Shown: one piece after another, positions 30,507 through 40,299 of the stretch
How positions within the stretch are numbered: the stretch's first letter is position 1
Layout: each line of letters starts with the position of its first letter
NCBI RefSeq assembly: GCF_900114495.1
Contig: NZ_FOZI01000001.1
Span: 391,469 to 455,468, forward strand
Origin: Dyella sp. OK004
GTDB taxonomy: Bacteria; Pseudomonadota; Gammaproteobacteria; Xanthomonadales; Rhodanobacteraceae
Reading direction: 5' to 3'
Length of the DNA: 64,000 nucleotides
Made by a program: the position numbers and the translations under genes
The notes under the pieces: model-generated
Databases searched by the model: none
Told to the model about the DNA's origin: nothing
The model's input: only the letters and a program-made list of their open reading frames with translations

Positions 30507-32902
30507 GGCGCTCCTCCCGCCTGACGCTGACAGACCAGCGGACCGATCACCGGTAACGAGTGATCGGCAGGTGCCTGATAAGCGAAGCTCACCGCACAAT
30601 GCCAATCCGCGCCTTCGAGACGCAGATGGTTCTCGGCGCGCAGCTCGCTGATAAAGGTGAGCCCGTCGTAACCCACCACCGTATCGGCGCCGCTCTCTTC
30701 GTGATGAACGCGCGTGCCCGGCGGCAGCGACTTGCCTTCGCCATCGCGCAGCACAATCGACGCAGCGGCGTAACGCGTGATCGGAAAATGCGCCAACACA
30801 CCGGACTGCGACTGCGGTACAGCCGTCAAGGTGGTGGTATCCACGCGCATGTCGGGCGCCAGCTTCATGCTATCGATCGCCAGCGCATTGTTCTGGTAGG
30901 CGTTGAGATCGGGAATCAGCAGATGCCCGCCGTCATCGGTATGCCCGATGACACGGTTCTCGTGCAGCACCGGCACATTCGCCACGCCATCGGTGGATAC
31001 CAGGGCAAAGCCGTCATAGATATGCCGCGCAGCCTGCAGGCTGCCGTCCATCCACACCACCGAGCCCAATGCGTCGAGCGAGGTCACCGTGTGGCCGGCG
31101 GCGGATTGCACCAGCGCAGTCACTTGTCCGGCCGAGCCCAGATACTGCAACTGCGCCTGGCGGAAACCGATGCCGCCGCTGCGCCCGTCCTGCACACCCC
31201 AGCCCCAGCCTCCGGCGTAATCGGCGGGACGCAATGCCTGCAGGTTGTAGTACGACTGCCCGCTCTGACTACCGACCAGCGCACTGGCAGTCTGCTGGTG
31301 GTCCAGCGACAGATTGACGCTGAAGAAAATGCCATGCGAATGGTGTTGCGCGAAGTCGCGGTACGCGCTGAGGTTTAGCGACAGACGTCTTGCGACGGAC
31401 CATAGATATGACAAGGAGCCAATACGCGATGCTGGTGTACCGCGCTGGTGCAGACCGATATAGCTCAGCGAGAGATTCTGGCCGCCGACGAGCGGCACCG
31501 AAAAGGTGAGCCGGTCCAGCGAGCGCAGCGTCGGCGAGCCTTCGCGCGTGGCAAGGTCGCCGTAATCACCGAAGCTTCGCGTTATTTCCGCATCGATCGA
31601 AAGGCTCGGCTGGATCCATTGGTAACCGACACTCGCCTGCTCGCCCTGGAATCTACTACCGCCACTACCCGCCAGCGAACCGCTGAGCACGCCCGCCTGC
31701 CCCAGCCGCACCAGCGCACCGACACCGCCGTTGAACAGGCCACTGGTAGCTTCCGCATGCGCCTCCAGGGTCAGCGCATCGCTGATGCCGTGCCGCCACG
31801 ACCCACTGCCCGCCAGGTTCGGCGCGTAATCGAACGACACCTCGCCGTAGCGCCTGCGCAGAAAGCCGGCTTCCACCGCATAGCTGGACAGCCCTTCGCT
31901 CATCATGCGGGTATCGATATAGAGCGGCAGCGACGTTGTCACCGTGCGCCCTAAGGCGTCGCGTGTCACCAGTGTGGCCTGACCGGCACCCGTGATGCCG
32001 GCGGCGTTGTTCAGCACGAAGGGGCCACTGGGCACCTCCACACTCGCACGGCGCACATTGTTGACGTACAGATCCACCGCGGAAGGCACGGCGGCGGAAC
32101 CGCTGAGCGACGGCAGCGGAAAGGTGATCAGGTCCGGTCGCAACGCAAAATTGCTGCGCCACTGGAACCCCGCAAAACGCACCGAGCGCGACCACGCCAG
32201 CGAAGATGTGATCGCGTCACCCACTTGCAGCGTGCTCAGCGTTGCCGGATCGGAGCGGCTCCATGAGGTGTCGTAGCGCACATAGCGCCGATCGCGGTTG
32301 TTCGCATAGAACGTCCCGGTGCTGTCCAGCACACCGGAAGGCGCGAAGTAACGCAGCTCCGACCACAGCGCGAGGCGCGAGCCGCTGTCGCTTTGCAGAT
32401 AGGCATCGTAGTTGAACAGCAGGCCGCGGTCGGCGCTGGCCGGCGCAACACCAGGAAGCTGGCGGGCATCTACGGTGTAAGGGCGACGCCACCGATCCGG
32501 TACTTCCAGTTCGACGCGCTGCGCCGCGGCGTCATAGCGATAGCGCAGGCCATCGATGGCATTCAACGAGACCTCGCTCGACGGCTCCACACCGAGCTTG
32601 TCGGTATCGATGCCGATCGCGGACAGATCGTGCGCCACACACGACAGCGCATTGCCGGTGGCGCGAAAGCGCAGGAGCTGTCCGGTGGGCTGCCCGTTGA
32701 GGGTCACCTCCAGATACACCTCCTGCGGCTGGCTCATGCCGAGCACCAGCGACTCGGGTATGTCGCCACCCCAGACCCGGCCGGTCAGGACCATCGGCAG
32801 CGACAGCGCCAGCACGCAGCGGCGCAGCGTCCGGGCACCGTCATTCCGCTCGCTCCTTCTATCCCGCGCATGCCCATGGTCAGGTCCGCGCAGCATGAGC
32901 AT
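30503..32902 (-). CDS. Fimbrial outer-membrane usher (CsuD-like)
   Basis: Outer-membrane pore that receives chaperone-bound subunits and assembles the pilus. At 799 aa, after a signal region (about 1-45), the N-terminal domain has EVYLEVTLNGQPTGQLLRF. The 24-strand barrel follows with LFNYDAYLQ and the plug-proximal DLYVNNVRRASVEVPSGPF. The two C-terminal domains are present (NRVIGHTDDGGHLLIPDLNAYQ). The C-terminus is intact. The start is not fixed: ATG at 32902 or 32896, only a few bases after the chaperone stop. Confidence 0.9.
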   Translation of the reverse strand: MLMLRGPDHGHARDRRSERNDGARTLRRCVLALSLPMVLTGRVWGGDIPESLVLGMSQPQEVYLEVTLNGQPTGQLLRFRATGNALSCVAHDLSAIGIDTDKLGVEPSSEVSLNAIDGLRYRYDAAAQRVELEVPDRWRRPYTVDARQLPGVAPASADRGLLFNYDAYLQSDSGSRLALWSELRYFAPSGVLDSTGTFYANNRDRRYVRYDTSWSRSDPATLSTLQVGDAITSSLAWSRSVRFAGFQWRSNFALRPDLITFPLPSLSGSAAVPSAVDLYVNNVRRASVEVPSGPFVLNNAAGITGAGQATLVTRDALGRTVTTSLPLYIDTRMMSEGLSSYAVEAGFLRRRYGEVSFDYAPNLAGSGSWRHGISDALTLEAHAEATSGLFNGGVGALVRLGQAGVLSGSLAGSGGSRFQGEQASVGYQWIQPSLSIDAEITRSFGDYGDLATREGSPTLRSLDRLTFSVPLVGGQNLSLSYIGLHQRGTPASRIGSLSYLWSVARRLSLNLSAYRDFAQHHSHGIFFSVNLSLDHQQTASALVGSQSGQSYYNLQALRPADYAGGWGWGVQDGRSGGIGFRQAQLQYLGSAGQVTALVQSAAGHTVTSLDALGSVVWMDGSLQAARHIYDGFALVSTDGVANVPVLHENRVIGHTDDGGHLLIPDLNAYQNNALAIDSMKLAPDMRVDTTTLTAVPQSQSGVLAHFPITRYAAASIVLRDGEGKSLPPGTRVHHEESGADTVVGYDGLTFISELRAENHLRLEGADWHCAVSFAYQAPADHSLPVIGPLVCQRQAGGAP

Positions 32903-32905
32903 GGA

Positions 32906-33640
32906 TCATTGCCGGGGATCGATACTCAGCCCTGCCTCGGCGGGCTGCGCGTTGATGTTCGCCCGGATCTTCAAAGGTGCCTGCAAGTCGATATCCTCCT
33001 TCAAGGCAACGCGCCACTGCCGCGTCCTTCCGGCCAGCGCATAACCCAGCAATCCCTGATTGATCGGATGAGCTCTGCCATCGGCGGTCACCAGTTGCAC
33101 CGAACTCAACTGCCCGCGCCGATTGCCGCGATTGCTCACCCGCAACAGCCAGCCCTGCGCGTCGCGCTGCAAATGCCAGGTCAATTGAGGCGTACCTGGT
33201 TGCCCAGGTGGTTCGACGAAGACCGGAACCGAGTAGCGCAGGCGGATCGTGACGCCACTCGCCGTGTTGTTCTCAGGATTGGGAATCTCGTCGACCAGCA
33301 CGCGATAGCTGCGCTCACCCGCTGCGTTGCCCGGTTGCTGGCGAATCAACCGCACGAGCTGTTCGCCCTGAGCCGGAATACGGATCAGCGGCGGACTCGC
33401 CACGACTTCTTCGGTGGGTTCTAACACGTCGTCGTCGCCGCTTTGGTCCCAGCGGAACACGCGCACTTGCCCGAACAGCGGCTGGTCGCCCGGATTGCGC
33501 AAGCTGATACCGGTCGCAGCCTGCCCCGCCGGCAGATCCACCATCACCGGCGAGATCTGCAGTGAGGAAGCGTGCACAGCCAACACGGCAGCCAGCGACA
33601 GCGCGACGCCTAATGCCATCCGCCGCATGACAGGCGGCAC
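32906..33640 (-). CDS. Periplasmic pilus chaperone (CsuC-like)
   Basis: A 244-aa, two-Ig-domain chaperone that carries subunits by donor-strand complementation. A signal peptide (about 1-25) precedes LQISPVMVDLPAG, the N-terminal strand of this family. RSYRVLVDEIP (about 112-122) and IRLRYSVPVFVEP are its conserved landmarks, the latter being the G1 strand. The predicted start is a GTG one base after the subunit stop, with an ATG option at 33628. No strong ribosome site is seen, so coupling to the upstream gene is likely. Confidence 0.88.
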   Translation of the reverse strand: MPPVMRRMALGVALSLAAVLAVHASSLQISPVMVDLPAGQAATGISLRNPGDQPLFGQVRVFRWDQSGDDDVLEPTEEVVASPPLIRIPAQGEQLVRLIRQQPGNAAGERSYRVLVDEIPNPENNTASGVTIRLRYSVPVFVEPPGQPGTPQLTWHLQRDAQGWLLRVSNRGNRRGQLSSVQLVTADGRAHPINQGLLGYALAGRTRQWRVALKEDIDLQAPLKIRANINAQPAEAGLSIDPRQ

Positions 33641-33641
33641 G

Positions 33642-34166
33642 TCAGAAGTAAACCGTCGCGGTTACCGTGGTTTGGTAGGTATCGGGCTTCGGCGTCGCCT
33701 GGCTCGGCACCTGACCGTAGACATTGATCGCTTGTGCGGAACCGGTGCCGGTGCCGGCAATGGTGTCGGTACCCTGGGTATTGCCCCAGATCGTGCTGCG
33801 CGTGGTGTCCTGATAAAGCTCGAAAGCCACCATTGTGCCCGTGTTGCCGGTGGCCGTACCGGCCATCAGGCGATTCGCCACGGTGGAGCCCGTGACCGTG
33901 CCAGCATCGAGGCCGACGTTATACGGCGTGGTGTTGGTGCATGTCACCGAGACCGTGGTCTGCTGGGAAATGGCGGCGGACAGTACACCCGCGGTGCCGA
34001 AATTCAGCGGATTGGCGGTGATCGCGCAATTCGCCTGCAAGGTGAGCGTAACAGTGAATGTAGCGGTGCTGGTGCCGTTGGTGTAGACGGCGGCATCGGC
34101 TAGCGGAGCGGCGGAACCGGCCATGACGGCGGCGAGACAAGCGGAACAGAGTTGCCAGCGCTTCAT
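33642..34166 (-). CDS. Major SCPU-type pilus subunit (CsuA/B-like)
   Basis: A 173-aa secreted subunit with a signal peptide ending ADA-AVYTN near residue 26 and a single spore-coat-U domain. It begins TATFTVTLTLQANCAI, then NPLNFGTAGVLSA and TVSVTCTNTTPYNVGLDAG, ending QTTVTATVYF. Two conserved Cys residues can form the disulfide of the fold. It heads the operon, which suits the most abundant component. AGGGGG lies 5 bp before the ATG at 34166. A start at 34208 is less likely. Confidence 0.88.
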   Translation of the reverse strand: MKRWQLCSACLAAVMAGSAAPLADAAVYTNGTSTATFTVTLTLQANCAITANPLNFGTAGVLSAAISQQTTVSVTCTNTTPYNVGLDAGTVTGSTVANRLMAGTATGNTGTMVAFELYQDTTRSTIWGNTQGTDTIAGTGTGSAQAINVYGQVPSQATPKPDTYQTTVTATVYF

Positions 34167-34377
34167 GAAAACCCCCTGGGGTTGTGGCGAAGAGCGATGG
34201 TTCTGCATCCGGAGTGCGGCGATCCATGCGCCGTTCCGGAATCCATGCGTGGGTATATGTAGACCCCTTGTCCACGTGCGTCAAATGTCAACGTAGCGTG
34301 TGTATTCGCATCGCATGCACATCGATGCGCGTATTGGCGCGCTATCGCAAACACTTGCTGCGATGCGATAACCAAAA

Positions 34378-34410
34378 GAAAAGGGCCGCATCGCTGCGGC
34401 CCTTTTTTTG
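34378..34410 (-). terminator. Rho-independent terminator after sucD
   Basis: GGGCCGCA and TGCGGCCC form a stem with A-rich and T-rich flanks on both sides. It therefore works as a terminator for sucD on the minus strand and could also block plus-strand read-through. Confidence 0.88.
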
Positions 34411-34429
34411 ATCGATCTTGCCGATCGAC

Positions 34430-35302
34430 TTACTTCATCAGCTTCGCAAGCGTCTTGCCCAGATCGGCAGGCGACTTCACCGTGGTGACGCCAGCCTTCT
34501 CCAGCGCAGCGAACTTCGCCGCCGCGGTGCCCTTGCCACCCGAGATGATCGCGCCGGCATGGCCCATGCGCTTGCCGGCCGGAGCCGACGCGCCTGCGAT
34601 GAACGACACCACCGGCTTCTTGACGTACTCGCCGATGAACTCGGCGGCGTCTTCTTCAGCGCTGCCGCCGATCTCGCCGACCATGATGATGCCTTCGGTC
34701 TGCGGATCGTCCTGGAACAGCTTCAGGCAGTCGATGAAGCTCAGGCCGTTGATCGGATCGCCACCGATGCCAATGCAGGTCGACTGACCCAGGCCTTCGT
34801 TGGTGGTCTGGAACACGGCTTCATAGGTCAGCGTGCCGGAGCGCGACACGATGCCGACCTTGCCCGGCTTGTGGATGTGGCCCGGCATGATGCCGATCTT
34901 GCACTCGCCCGGAGTGATGATGCCGGGGCAGTTCGGACCGATCAGCACGGTTTCCGGATGCTGCTGCAGCACGTTCTTCACGCGCAGCATGTCGAGCACC
35001 GGGATGCCTTCGGTGATCGCCACGATCACGCGGATGCCGGCGTCGATGGCTTCCAGGATCGAGTCGGCCGCGAACGGCGGCGGCACGAAAATCACCGACG
35101 CGTCGGCGCCGGTTTCTTCCACGGCATCGGCGACGCTATTAAAGACCGGCAGGCCGATGTGCTGGCTGCCGCCCTTGCCCGGGGTGACGCCACCGACAAC
35201 CTTGGTGCCGTAATCCAGCGCCTGCTGCGCATGGAAGGTGCCCTGCTGGCCGGTGAAGCCCTGCACGATCACCTTGGTGTTCTTATTGACCAAAACGCTC
35301 AT
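34430..35302 (-). CDS. sucD: Succinyl-CoA synthetase alpha subunit
   Basis: TCA-cycle enzyme subunit that carries the phosphohistidine and binds CoA. The 290-aa protein has the Rossmann CoA-binding domain ([15 protein letters not shown], residues 10-24), [16 protein letters not shown], and the active-site His248 in [16 protein letters not shown]. It lies 11 bp after sucC and is followed by a strong terminator. Confidence 0.98.
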   Translation of the reverse strand: MSVLVNKNTKVIVQGFTGQQGTFHAQQALDYGTKVVGGVTPGKGGSQHIGLPVFNSVADAVEETGADASVIFVPPPFAADSILEAIDAGIRVIVAITEGIPVLDMLRVKNVLQQHPETVLIGPNCPGIITPGECKIGIMPGHIHKPGKVGIVSRSGTLTYEAVFQTTNEGLGQSTCIGIGGDPINGLSFIDCLKLFQDDPQTEGIIMVGEIGGSAEEDAAEFIGEYVKKPVVSFIAGASAPAGKRMGHAGAIISGGKGTAAAKFAALEKAGVTTVKSPADLGKTLAKLMK

Positions 35303-35313
35303 TCGATTGCTCC

Positions 35314-36477
35314 TCAGGCCTTGGCCGCAGCCACGGCTTTCTGCGCCGCGTCGTTGAGATCATCAGCCGGCGTAATCGCCAGGCCGGAGTTGGCCAGCAG
35401 TTCGCGGCCCAGCTCGACGTTGGTGCCCTGCAGGCGCACCACCACGGGGATCTTCAGGCCCACTTCCTTCACCGCGGCAATGATGCCCTCTGCGATCAGG
35501 TCGCAGCGCACGATGCCGCCGAAGATGTTGACCAGGATGGCCTTCACCTTGTCGGAGGACAGGATCAGCTTGAACGCCTCGGTGACGCGCTCCTTGGTCG
35601 CACCGCCGCCCACGTCGAGGAAGTTGGCCGGCTCGCCGCCTGCCAGCTTGATCACGTCCATGGTGGCCATGGCCAGACCGGCGCCGTTGACCATGCAGCC
35701 GATGGTGCCGTCCATGGTCACGTAGTTGAGGTTGTGCTGCACGGCAGCCGCCTCGGCGGCGTCTTCCTGGCTCAGGTCGCGCATGGCGGCCAGATCGGCA
35801 TGACGGAACTCGGCGTTGTCGTCCGAGTTGACCTTGCCGTCGAGCGCGGCAAGGTTGCCGTCCTCGAGGATGGCGAGCGGGTTCAGCTCGACCAGGGCCA
35901 GGTCCTTCTCATTGAACAGCTTGTACAGGCCCAGCATGATCTTGGTCAGCTGGCCGACCTGCTTCGGATTGAGGTCCATCGCGAAGCCGAGCTGGCGGCA
36001 CTGGTACGGCTGCAGGCCTTCGACGAAATCCACCACGATGGTGTGGATGTCTTCCGGCGTGTCCTTGGCGACCTGCTCGATGTCCACGCCACCATGCTTG
36101 GAGGCGATGAACGACACGGACTTGGTATCGCGGTCCACCAGGATCGACAGGTACAGCTCTTTGGCGATGTTGGTAGCGTCGGTGACCAGCACCAGATTCA
36201 CCGGCAGCGCACGGCCGGCGGACTGGTAGGTCTCCATGTTGGTGCCGAGCATGCCCTTGGCGGCAGCACGGACGTCATCGAGGCTCTTGCAGAACTTCAC
36301 GCCGCCGGCCTTGCCGCGGCCACCTGCATGAATCTGCGCCTTGACCATCCACTGGTTGCCACCGAGATGCTTGGCGGCGTCGACGGCGGCGTCGGGAGAG
36401 TTGGCAACTTTGCCCGGCGGCACGGCAATGCCGTACTGCGCGAACAATTCTTTAGCCTGGTACTCGTGGAAATTCAT
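35314..36477 (-). CDS. sucC: Succinyl-CoA synthetase beta subunit (ADP-forming)
   Basis: Nucleotide-binding subunit of succinyl-CoA synthetase with an ATP-grasp fold. At 387 aa it begins [16 protein letters not shown] and has [27 protein letters not shown] and NFLDVGGGA, all family landmarks. I place the start at 36477, where homology begins and CGAGG lies 6 bp upstream. The longer frame to 36606 is non-homologous. It forms an operon with sucD and diverges from pilS. Confidence 0.98.
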   Translation of the reverse strand: MNFHEYQAKELFAQYGIAVPPGKVANSPDAAVDAAKHLGGNQWMVKAQIHAGGRGKAGGVKFCKSLDDVRAAAKGMLGTNMETYQSAGRALPVNLVLVTDATNIAKELYLSILVDRDTKSVSFIASKHGGVDIEQVAKDTPEDIHTIVVDFVEGLQPYQCRQLGFAMDLNPKQVGQLTKIMLGLYKLFNEKDLALVELNPLAILEDGNLAALDGKVNSDDNAEFRHADLAAMRDLSQEDAAEAAAVQHNLNYVTMDGTIGCMVNGAGLAMATMDVIKLAGGEPANFLDVGGGATKERVTEAFKLILSSDKVKAILVNIFGGIVRCDLIAEGIIAAVKEVGLKIPVVVRLQGTNVELGRELLANSGLAITPADDLNDAAQKAVAAAKA

Positions 36478-36959
36478 TCGATACCTCGAGCGAACGGGGA
36501 AAAACATGGCGGCCGCGTCCAGAAACCTGGGCGGGCATGGGGGAAGCGGACGGCGAACGGACACAAGGTCTGTATGCACTACCGGCATGCAGTGCGCCGC
36601 CGCCATGCCTTGGCATGACGAAAACTGCGCAATACGGCCGGGTATTTTCGCGGAAGCAGGCCCCGATGGAAAGGGGCGGTTCCCTGGAAGCTTGTCCGAA
36701 CGGGCGGGAAAGCCAAGCCAAACGGGCGCTTACGCCTCTAACCTCGTCATTCCGGCGTAGGCCGGAATCCAGGGCATAGCCATTGGGTTGTCGCGCGATG
36801 CCTCATGTCTGGCTCGTGTGACGACGGCGCGACAATCGAGACTCTCCATCCTGGATTCCGGCCTACGCCGGAATGACGAGGTAGGGGACTAAGGCGCTCC
36901 TGCCCCCTTCGCACCGCCAAAGCCCCGTCTATACTCCCGCCAACCATCGCCCACCTCTA
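36478..36959. other. sucC-pilS divergent intergenic region
   Basis: No gene is seen. The right part holds a perfect pair of 33-bp inverted repeats (36740-36882). The left part, next to sucC, should contain its promoter, but I do not see a clear one. Confidence 0.6.
36740..36882. repeat. Perfect 33-bp inverted repeat pair (solo module 3)
   Basis: ACCTCGTCATTCCGGCGTAG... (36740-36772) and its exact reverse complement ending ...GGAATGACGAGGT (36850-36882) flank 77 bp. Each arm itself contains the palindrome TTCCGGCGTAGGCCGGAA. The same sequence is module 3 of the composite repeats, here present without module 2. Confidence 0.85.
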
Positions 36960-38651
36960 TTGCGGCAGAGTGCAGCTCACGTGCCCCAAACCGCGCCACC
37001 CGCTTTTCTGAATCCCCGCACGGCCACCGAATCGGTCCGGCACGAGCTGTTCTTCCTCAACTATTTCCGGCTGGCCCAGGCCCTGGTGTATGCCGGCCTG
37101 GCCTTCAGTCCGCCCGCACTCGGCTGGCCGCGCCTGGGCGACGCCGATTCCGCCCGCATCGTGGCGCTGGCCTATCTGGCTTTCGCGATCATCGCCGCCG
37201 TCATGACCCGGCGTGCGATGCCGTGGACCAAGCTGGTGACCTCGGCCTCGCTGGTGGTGGATATCGTTGCCGCAGTGCTGGCCATCGGCGCCATGCAGGA
37301 TGCACGCATCGGCATCGCCATGATGCTGGCGGTGAACCTGGCCGCCGGCGCGCTGATGCTGCCGTTGCGATTGGCGCTGTTCTTCGCCGCGCTGGCCACC
37401 CTGGGCATGCTTGGCCACTCGCTGCTGGACACGCAGAGCGACAGCACAACCACCGACCGCCAGCTGCTCGAATCGGGCCTGTTCGGCCTCGCCTACTTCG
37501 CCATCACCATGCTGTGCTACGTGCTCAGCCGGCAGCTGCGCGCGACCGAAGCGCTGGCCGAGCAGCGCAGCATCGACCTGGCCAACCTGTCCCAGGTCAA
37601 CGAGCTGATCATTCGCCGCATGAAGACCGGCGTGCTGCTGGTGGACGACGCCAACCGTATCCACCAGATCAACGAATCGGCGTGGATGCTGCTGGGCAAT
37701 CCCACTGCTGATCAGCGCGACCTGGGCCGTGTGGCGCCAGAGCTGTCGCGCCGTCTCTATCACTGGATCACCTCCGGCAAGCTCGACGAAACCGCCACCC
37801 AGCTCGCCGACGGCGTGCCGGAAGTGGTGCCGCGCTTCAGCCGCCTGGCGCCGAACGACGACTCGCACGTGCTGATCTTCCTCGACGACACCTCGCTGCT
37901 GTCGCGGCGCGCGGAAGAACTCACGCTCAGCTCGCTGGGCCGCCTCTCCGCCTCGATCGCGCACGAAATCCGCAACCCGCTGGCCGCCATCCGCTACTCG
38001 GCGCAGCTGTTGGCGGAATCGCACGACCTGGGCGCCACCGATCAGCGCATGGTCGAGATCATCAACAACCATTGCGTGCGCCTCAACGAGATCATCGAGA
38101 ATATCCTGCAACTGTCGCGGCGCGAACGCTCGCGTCCGGAAACGCTCGACCTCGGCCGCTGGGCACAGGGCTTCGTGGATGAATACCGCCAGGGCAATGA
38201 CCTCGGCAGCGATACCTTGCGCGTCATCAGCAACGGCAATGAGCCGGTCGCCGCCGTCGCCGATCCGCAGCAGCTGCAACAAGTGGTGTGGAACCTGGTG
38301 CAGAACGCCCTGCGCTACGGCCGCATGCCAAGCGAGCCGGCGCGGGTGATGGTGGTAGCGCGGCACGGCGAACACGGCGTGCCGATTCTGGAAGTGATCG
38401 ACCGCGGCCCTGGCATCGCACCCAAAGTGGCCGCGCAGATCTTCGAGCCGTTCTACACCACGCACGAATATGGCACCGGCCTTGGCCTGTACCTTGCGCG
38501 CCAGATGAGCGAAGCAAATCAGGCCGCACTGGAATACGTGCGCGTGGCTGGTGGTGGCAGCTGCTTCCGCCTGGTGCTTACGCCGCCAGCACGCGGCCCC
38601 GGCGAATTGAACCAGAGCACCGCGGAAGAACGAGCGAGTTCGCGCTCTTAA
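36960..38651 (+). CDS. pilS: Sensor histidine kinase PilS
   Basis: Membrane sensor that with PilR controls type IV pilin transcription. Up to 563 aa with about six N-terminal membrane segments (about 28-190), then a cytoplasmic PAS-like domain (TGVLLVDDANRIHQIN, near 225), a HisKA box with His335 in SIAHEIRNPLAAIRYS, and an ATPase domain (NLVQNALRYG, GTGLGLYLARQM). The start is uncertain: TTG at 36960 or GTG at 36981. It neighbours sucC as in xanthomonads, but pilR is 18 kb away. Its 3' end overlaps the convergent lacI-type gene by 4 bp. Confidence 0.88.
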   Translation: MRQSAAHVPQTAPPAFLNPRTATESVRHELFFLNYFRLAQALVYAGLAFSPPALGWPRLGDADSARIVALAYLAFAIIAAVMTRRAMPWTKLVTSASLVVDIVAAVLAIGAMQDARIGIAMMLAVNLAAGALMLPLRLALFFAALATLGMLGHSLLDTQSDSTTTDRQLLESGLFGLAYFAITMLCYVLSRQLRATEALAEQRSIDLANLSQVNELIIRRMKTGVLLVDDANRIHQINESAWMLLGNPTADQRDLGRVAPELSRRLYHWITSGKLDETATQLADGVPEVVPRFSRLAPNDDSHVLIFLDDTSLLSRRAEELTLSSLGRLSASIAHEIRNPLAAIRYSAQLLAESHDLGATDQRMVEIINNHCVRLNEIIENILQLSRRERSRPETLDLGRWAQGFVDEYRQGNDLGSDTLRVISNGNEPVAAVADPQQLQQVVWNLVQNALRYGRMPSEPARVMVVARHGEHGVPILEVIDRGPGIAPKVAAQIFEPFYTTHEYGTGLGLYLARQMSEANQAALEYVRVAGGGSCFRLVLTPPARGPGELNQSTAEERASSRS

Positions 38652-39661
38652 GTTGCCCGAACGATCAGATCGACTGGCAACACTTCGGAGCCCACCGGCT
38701 CGTCGTGGATCAGCGCCAGCATCTTCTTCGCCAACAGGCTGCCGCCTTCCTGCCAGTCCTGCCGCACCGAGCTCAGCGGTGGCTGGAAACTCGCCGCCAA
38801 GGGCATGTCGTCGTAACCCACCACGGAGACATCGTGCGGCACCTTGCGGCCCAGCGCTTCCAGGGCGCGCACCGCGCCCATCGCCAGCAGATCGCTGCAG
38901 GCGAACAGCGCATCGAAGGCCACACCGCGCGCGGCCAGCGATTGCACCGCGTCATCACCGGAGGCCAGGGTGAATTCATCACGCCGGATCAGCAGCGGCT
39001 TCACGCCGTGCTCCGCCAGCGCATCGACGAAACCGCTCAGGCGCTCGAAGATTTCCGGGTGCCCGGGATTACCCACGAACACCGGATTGCGCCGCCCCTG
39101 CGCGATGAAATGCTCGGCCACCGCCTTGCCGCCCTGACGGTTATCGCTGCCCACCACGATGTGATCGTCGTGATCCGCTTGCGCGCCCCACACCACCATC
39201 GGCAGTCCGAGCTTGTCGAAACGGCGCACCGCATCCTGACGAACGCCCTGACCGAGCAGGATCATGCCGTCCGCCGCCTGCACCGCCGCCGCGCTGGCAC
39301 CCTGGCGGGTCGTCAGCAGCACGCTGTAGCCGGCCGCGGTCAGCTCCTGCGAAATACCGCCGAGCAGCACCAGCGGATACGGATCGAACATGGTGCGATC
39401 CGTGCTCGGCTTCATTTCGACGATCACCGCCACGGTGTGGCTGCGGCGCAGGCGCAGGTTGCGCGCGCTGACGTTGAGCTTGTAGCCCTGCTCGCGCGCC
39501 AGTGCCTGGATGCTTTCGCGGGTGTCGCGGGTGACCAGCGGGCTGTTGCTGAGCGCCCGCGATACGGTGATCTTGGATACCCCGGCGAGTTTCGCCAGGT
39601 CGGCCATGGTGAGGCTTGTCGATGCCGCTTTGCGCGGGGGCTTACCTTTGCTTCGACTCAA
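38648..39661 (-). CDS. LacI-family transcriptional regulator
   Basis: A 337-aa repressor-type regulator. The N-terminal lambda-repressor-like helix-turn-helix and hinge is TMADLAKLAGVSKITVSRAL (residues 18-37), followed by a sugar-binding periplasmic-protein-like domain from about residue 70. The start is a TTG at 39661 with GAGG 8 bp upstream; the ATG at 39607 is an alternative. GntR/IdnR-like LacI members have a similar core. It is the only LacI gene in the window and may bind the palindrome upstream of the GH65 fusion, but that link is inferred. Confidence 0.88.
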   Translation of the reverse strand: MSRSKGKPPRKAASTSLTMADLAKLAGVSKITVSRALSNSPLVTRDTRESIQALAREQGYKLNVSARNLRLRRSHTVAVIVEMKPSTDRTMFDPYPLVLLGGISQELTAAGYSVLLTTRQGASAAAVQAADGMILLGQGVRQDAVRRFDKLGLPMVVWGAQADHDDHIVVGSDNRQGGKAVAEHFIAQGRRNPVFVGNPGHPEIFERLSGFVDALAEHGVKPLLIRRDEFTLASGDDAVQSLAARGVAFDALFACSDLLAMGAVRALEALGRKVPHDVSVVGYDDMPLAASFQPPLSSVRQDWQEGGSLLAKKMLALIHDEPVGSEVLPVDLIVRAT

Positions 39662-40299
39662 AACCTAAGCCTCGGCTGTCTCCATGAGTGGTTCTGCGGC
39701 CGGGGGCCCTGAGTTGGGGGGCCGGGGTGGCTGCGGCGGGGTGCAGTTTGTCGGTTTGTGGGGGGCGCGTCCAACTTTGTGTTTCGCGCCTCTTCGTTTG
39801 CGCATGGTTTTGCGGTGCGCCTTCTATTAAATCCTTCTCCCTTCGGGAGAAGGTGCCGGCAGGCGGATGAGGGTTCGGCTCTTGCGATATCCCCTCCTAC
39901 TCCGTCATTCCGGCGTAGGCCGGAATCCAGTGGCGTTGTCGCTCGGTTGTCGCGTTGTCGCGACCTGGCTCGCCTGCCGCGGGCTTCCGAACCGCTGCCG
40001 CGGTCCGGGTCACTTTCTCTTTGCTGGCCCAAAGAGAAAGTAACCAAAGAGAAATGGCCTGAAAGCAGGCGGTGCGCTTTGTAGCTACGCCTTTTCCAGT
40101 GTCGGGCGTCGGGATGGCTTTCTTCTCGGCCCGATCGCCGACCGCAGACTGGCTGCGCATAACTTTTGCCCCCTCTCCCCTTCGGGGAGAGGGCTGGGGT
40201 GAGGGGTGGGTGCTCGCGATCGCGTTACTACTTTGCGCAGAGATCACCCAAACCACTCCAAGCTTGAGCCCTCCATTCCCACGTGACACGATCTTGCCG
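39662..40299. other. Intergenic repeat-rich region
   Basis: No gene is seen. It contains a G-rich stretch (39700-39765) and composite repeat copy B, including two CCCTCTCCC-type hairpins (39833-39853 and 40171-40193). It separates the LacI gene from the AraC-type gene and marks the left edge of the accessory block. Confidence 0.6.
39833..40193 (-). repeat. Composite intergenic repeat, copy B (inverted)
   Basis: Module 3 (39900-39932), module 2 (about 39965-40125) and module 1 hairpins occur in reverse order to copy A. Both ends carry a hairpin: CCTTCTCCC-TTC-GGGAGAAGG (39833-39853) and CCCTCTCCCC-TTC-GGGGAGAGGG (40171-40193). CACTTTCTCTTTG and CAAAGAGAAAG mark the central stem. Confidence 0.85.

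Noticed and set aside
36957-38465. A 502-codon open frame antisense to pilS
   Set aside because: The predicted protein is a Gln/His/Arg-rich artefact of opposite-strand reading; pilS on the sense strand has clear kinase motifs.
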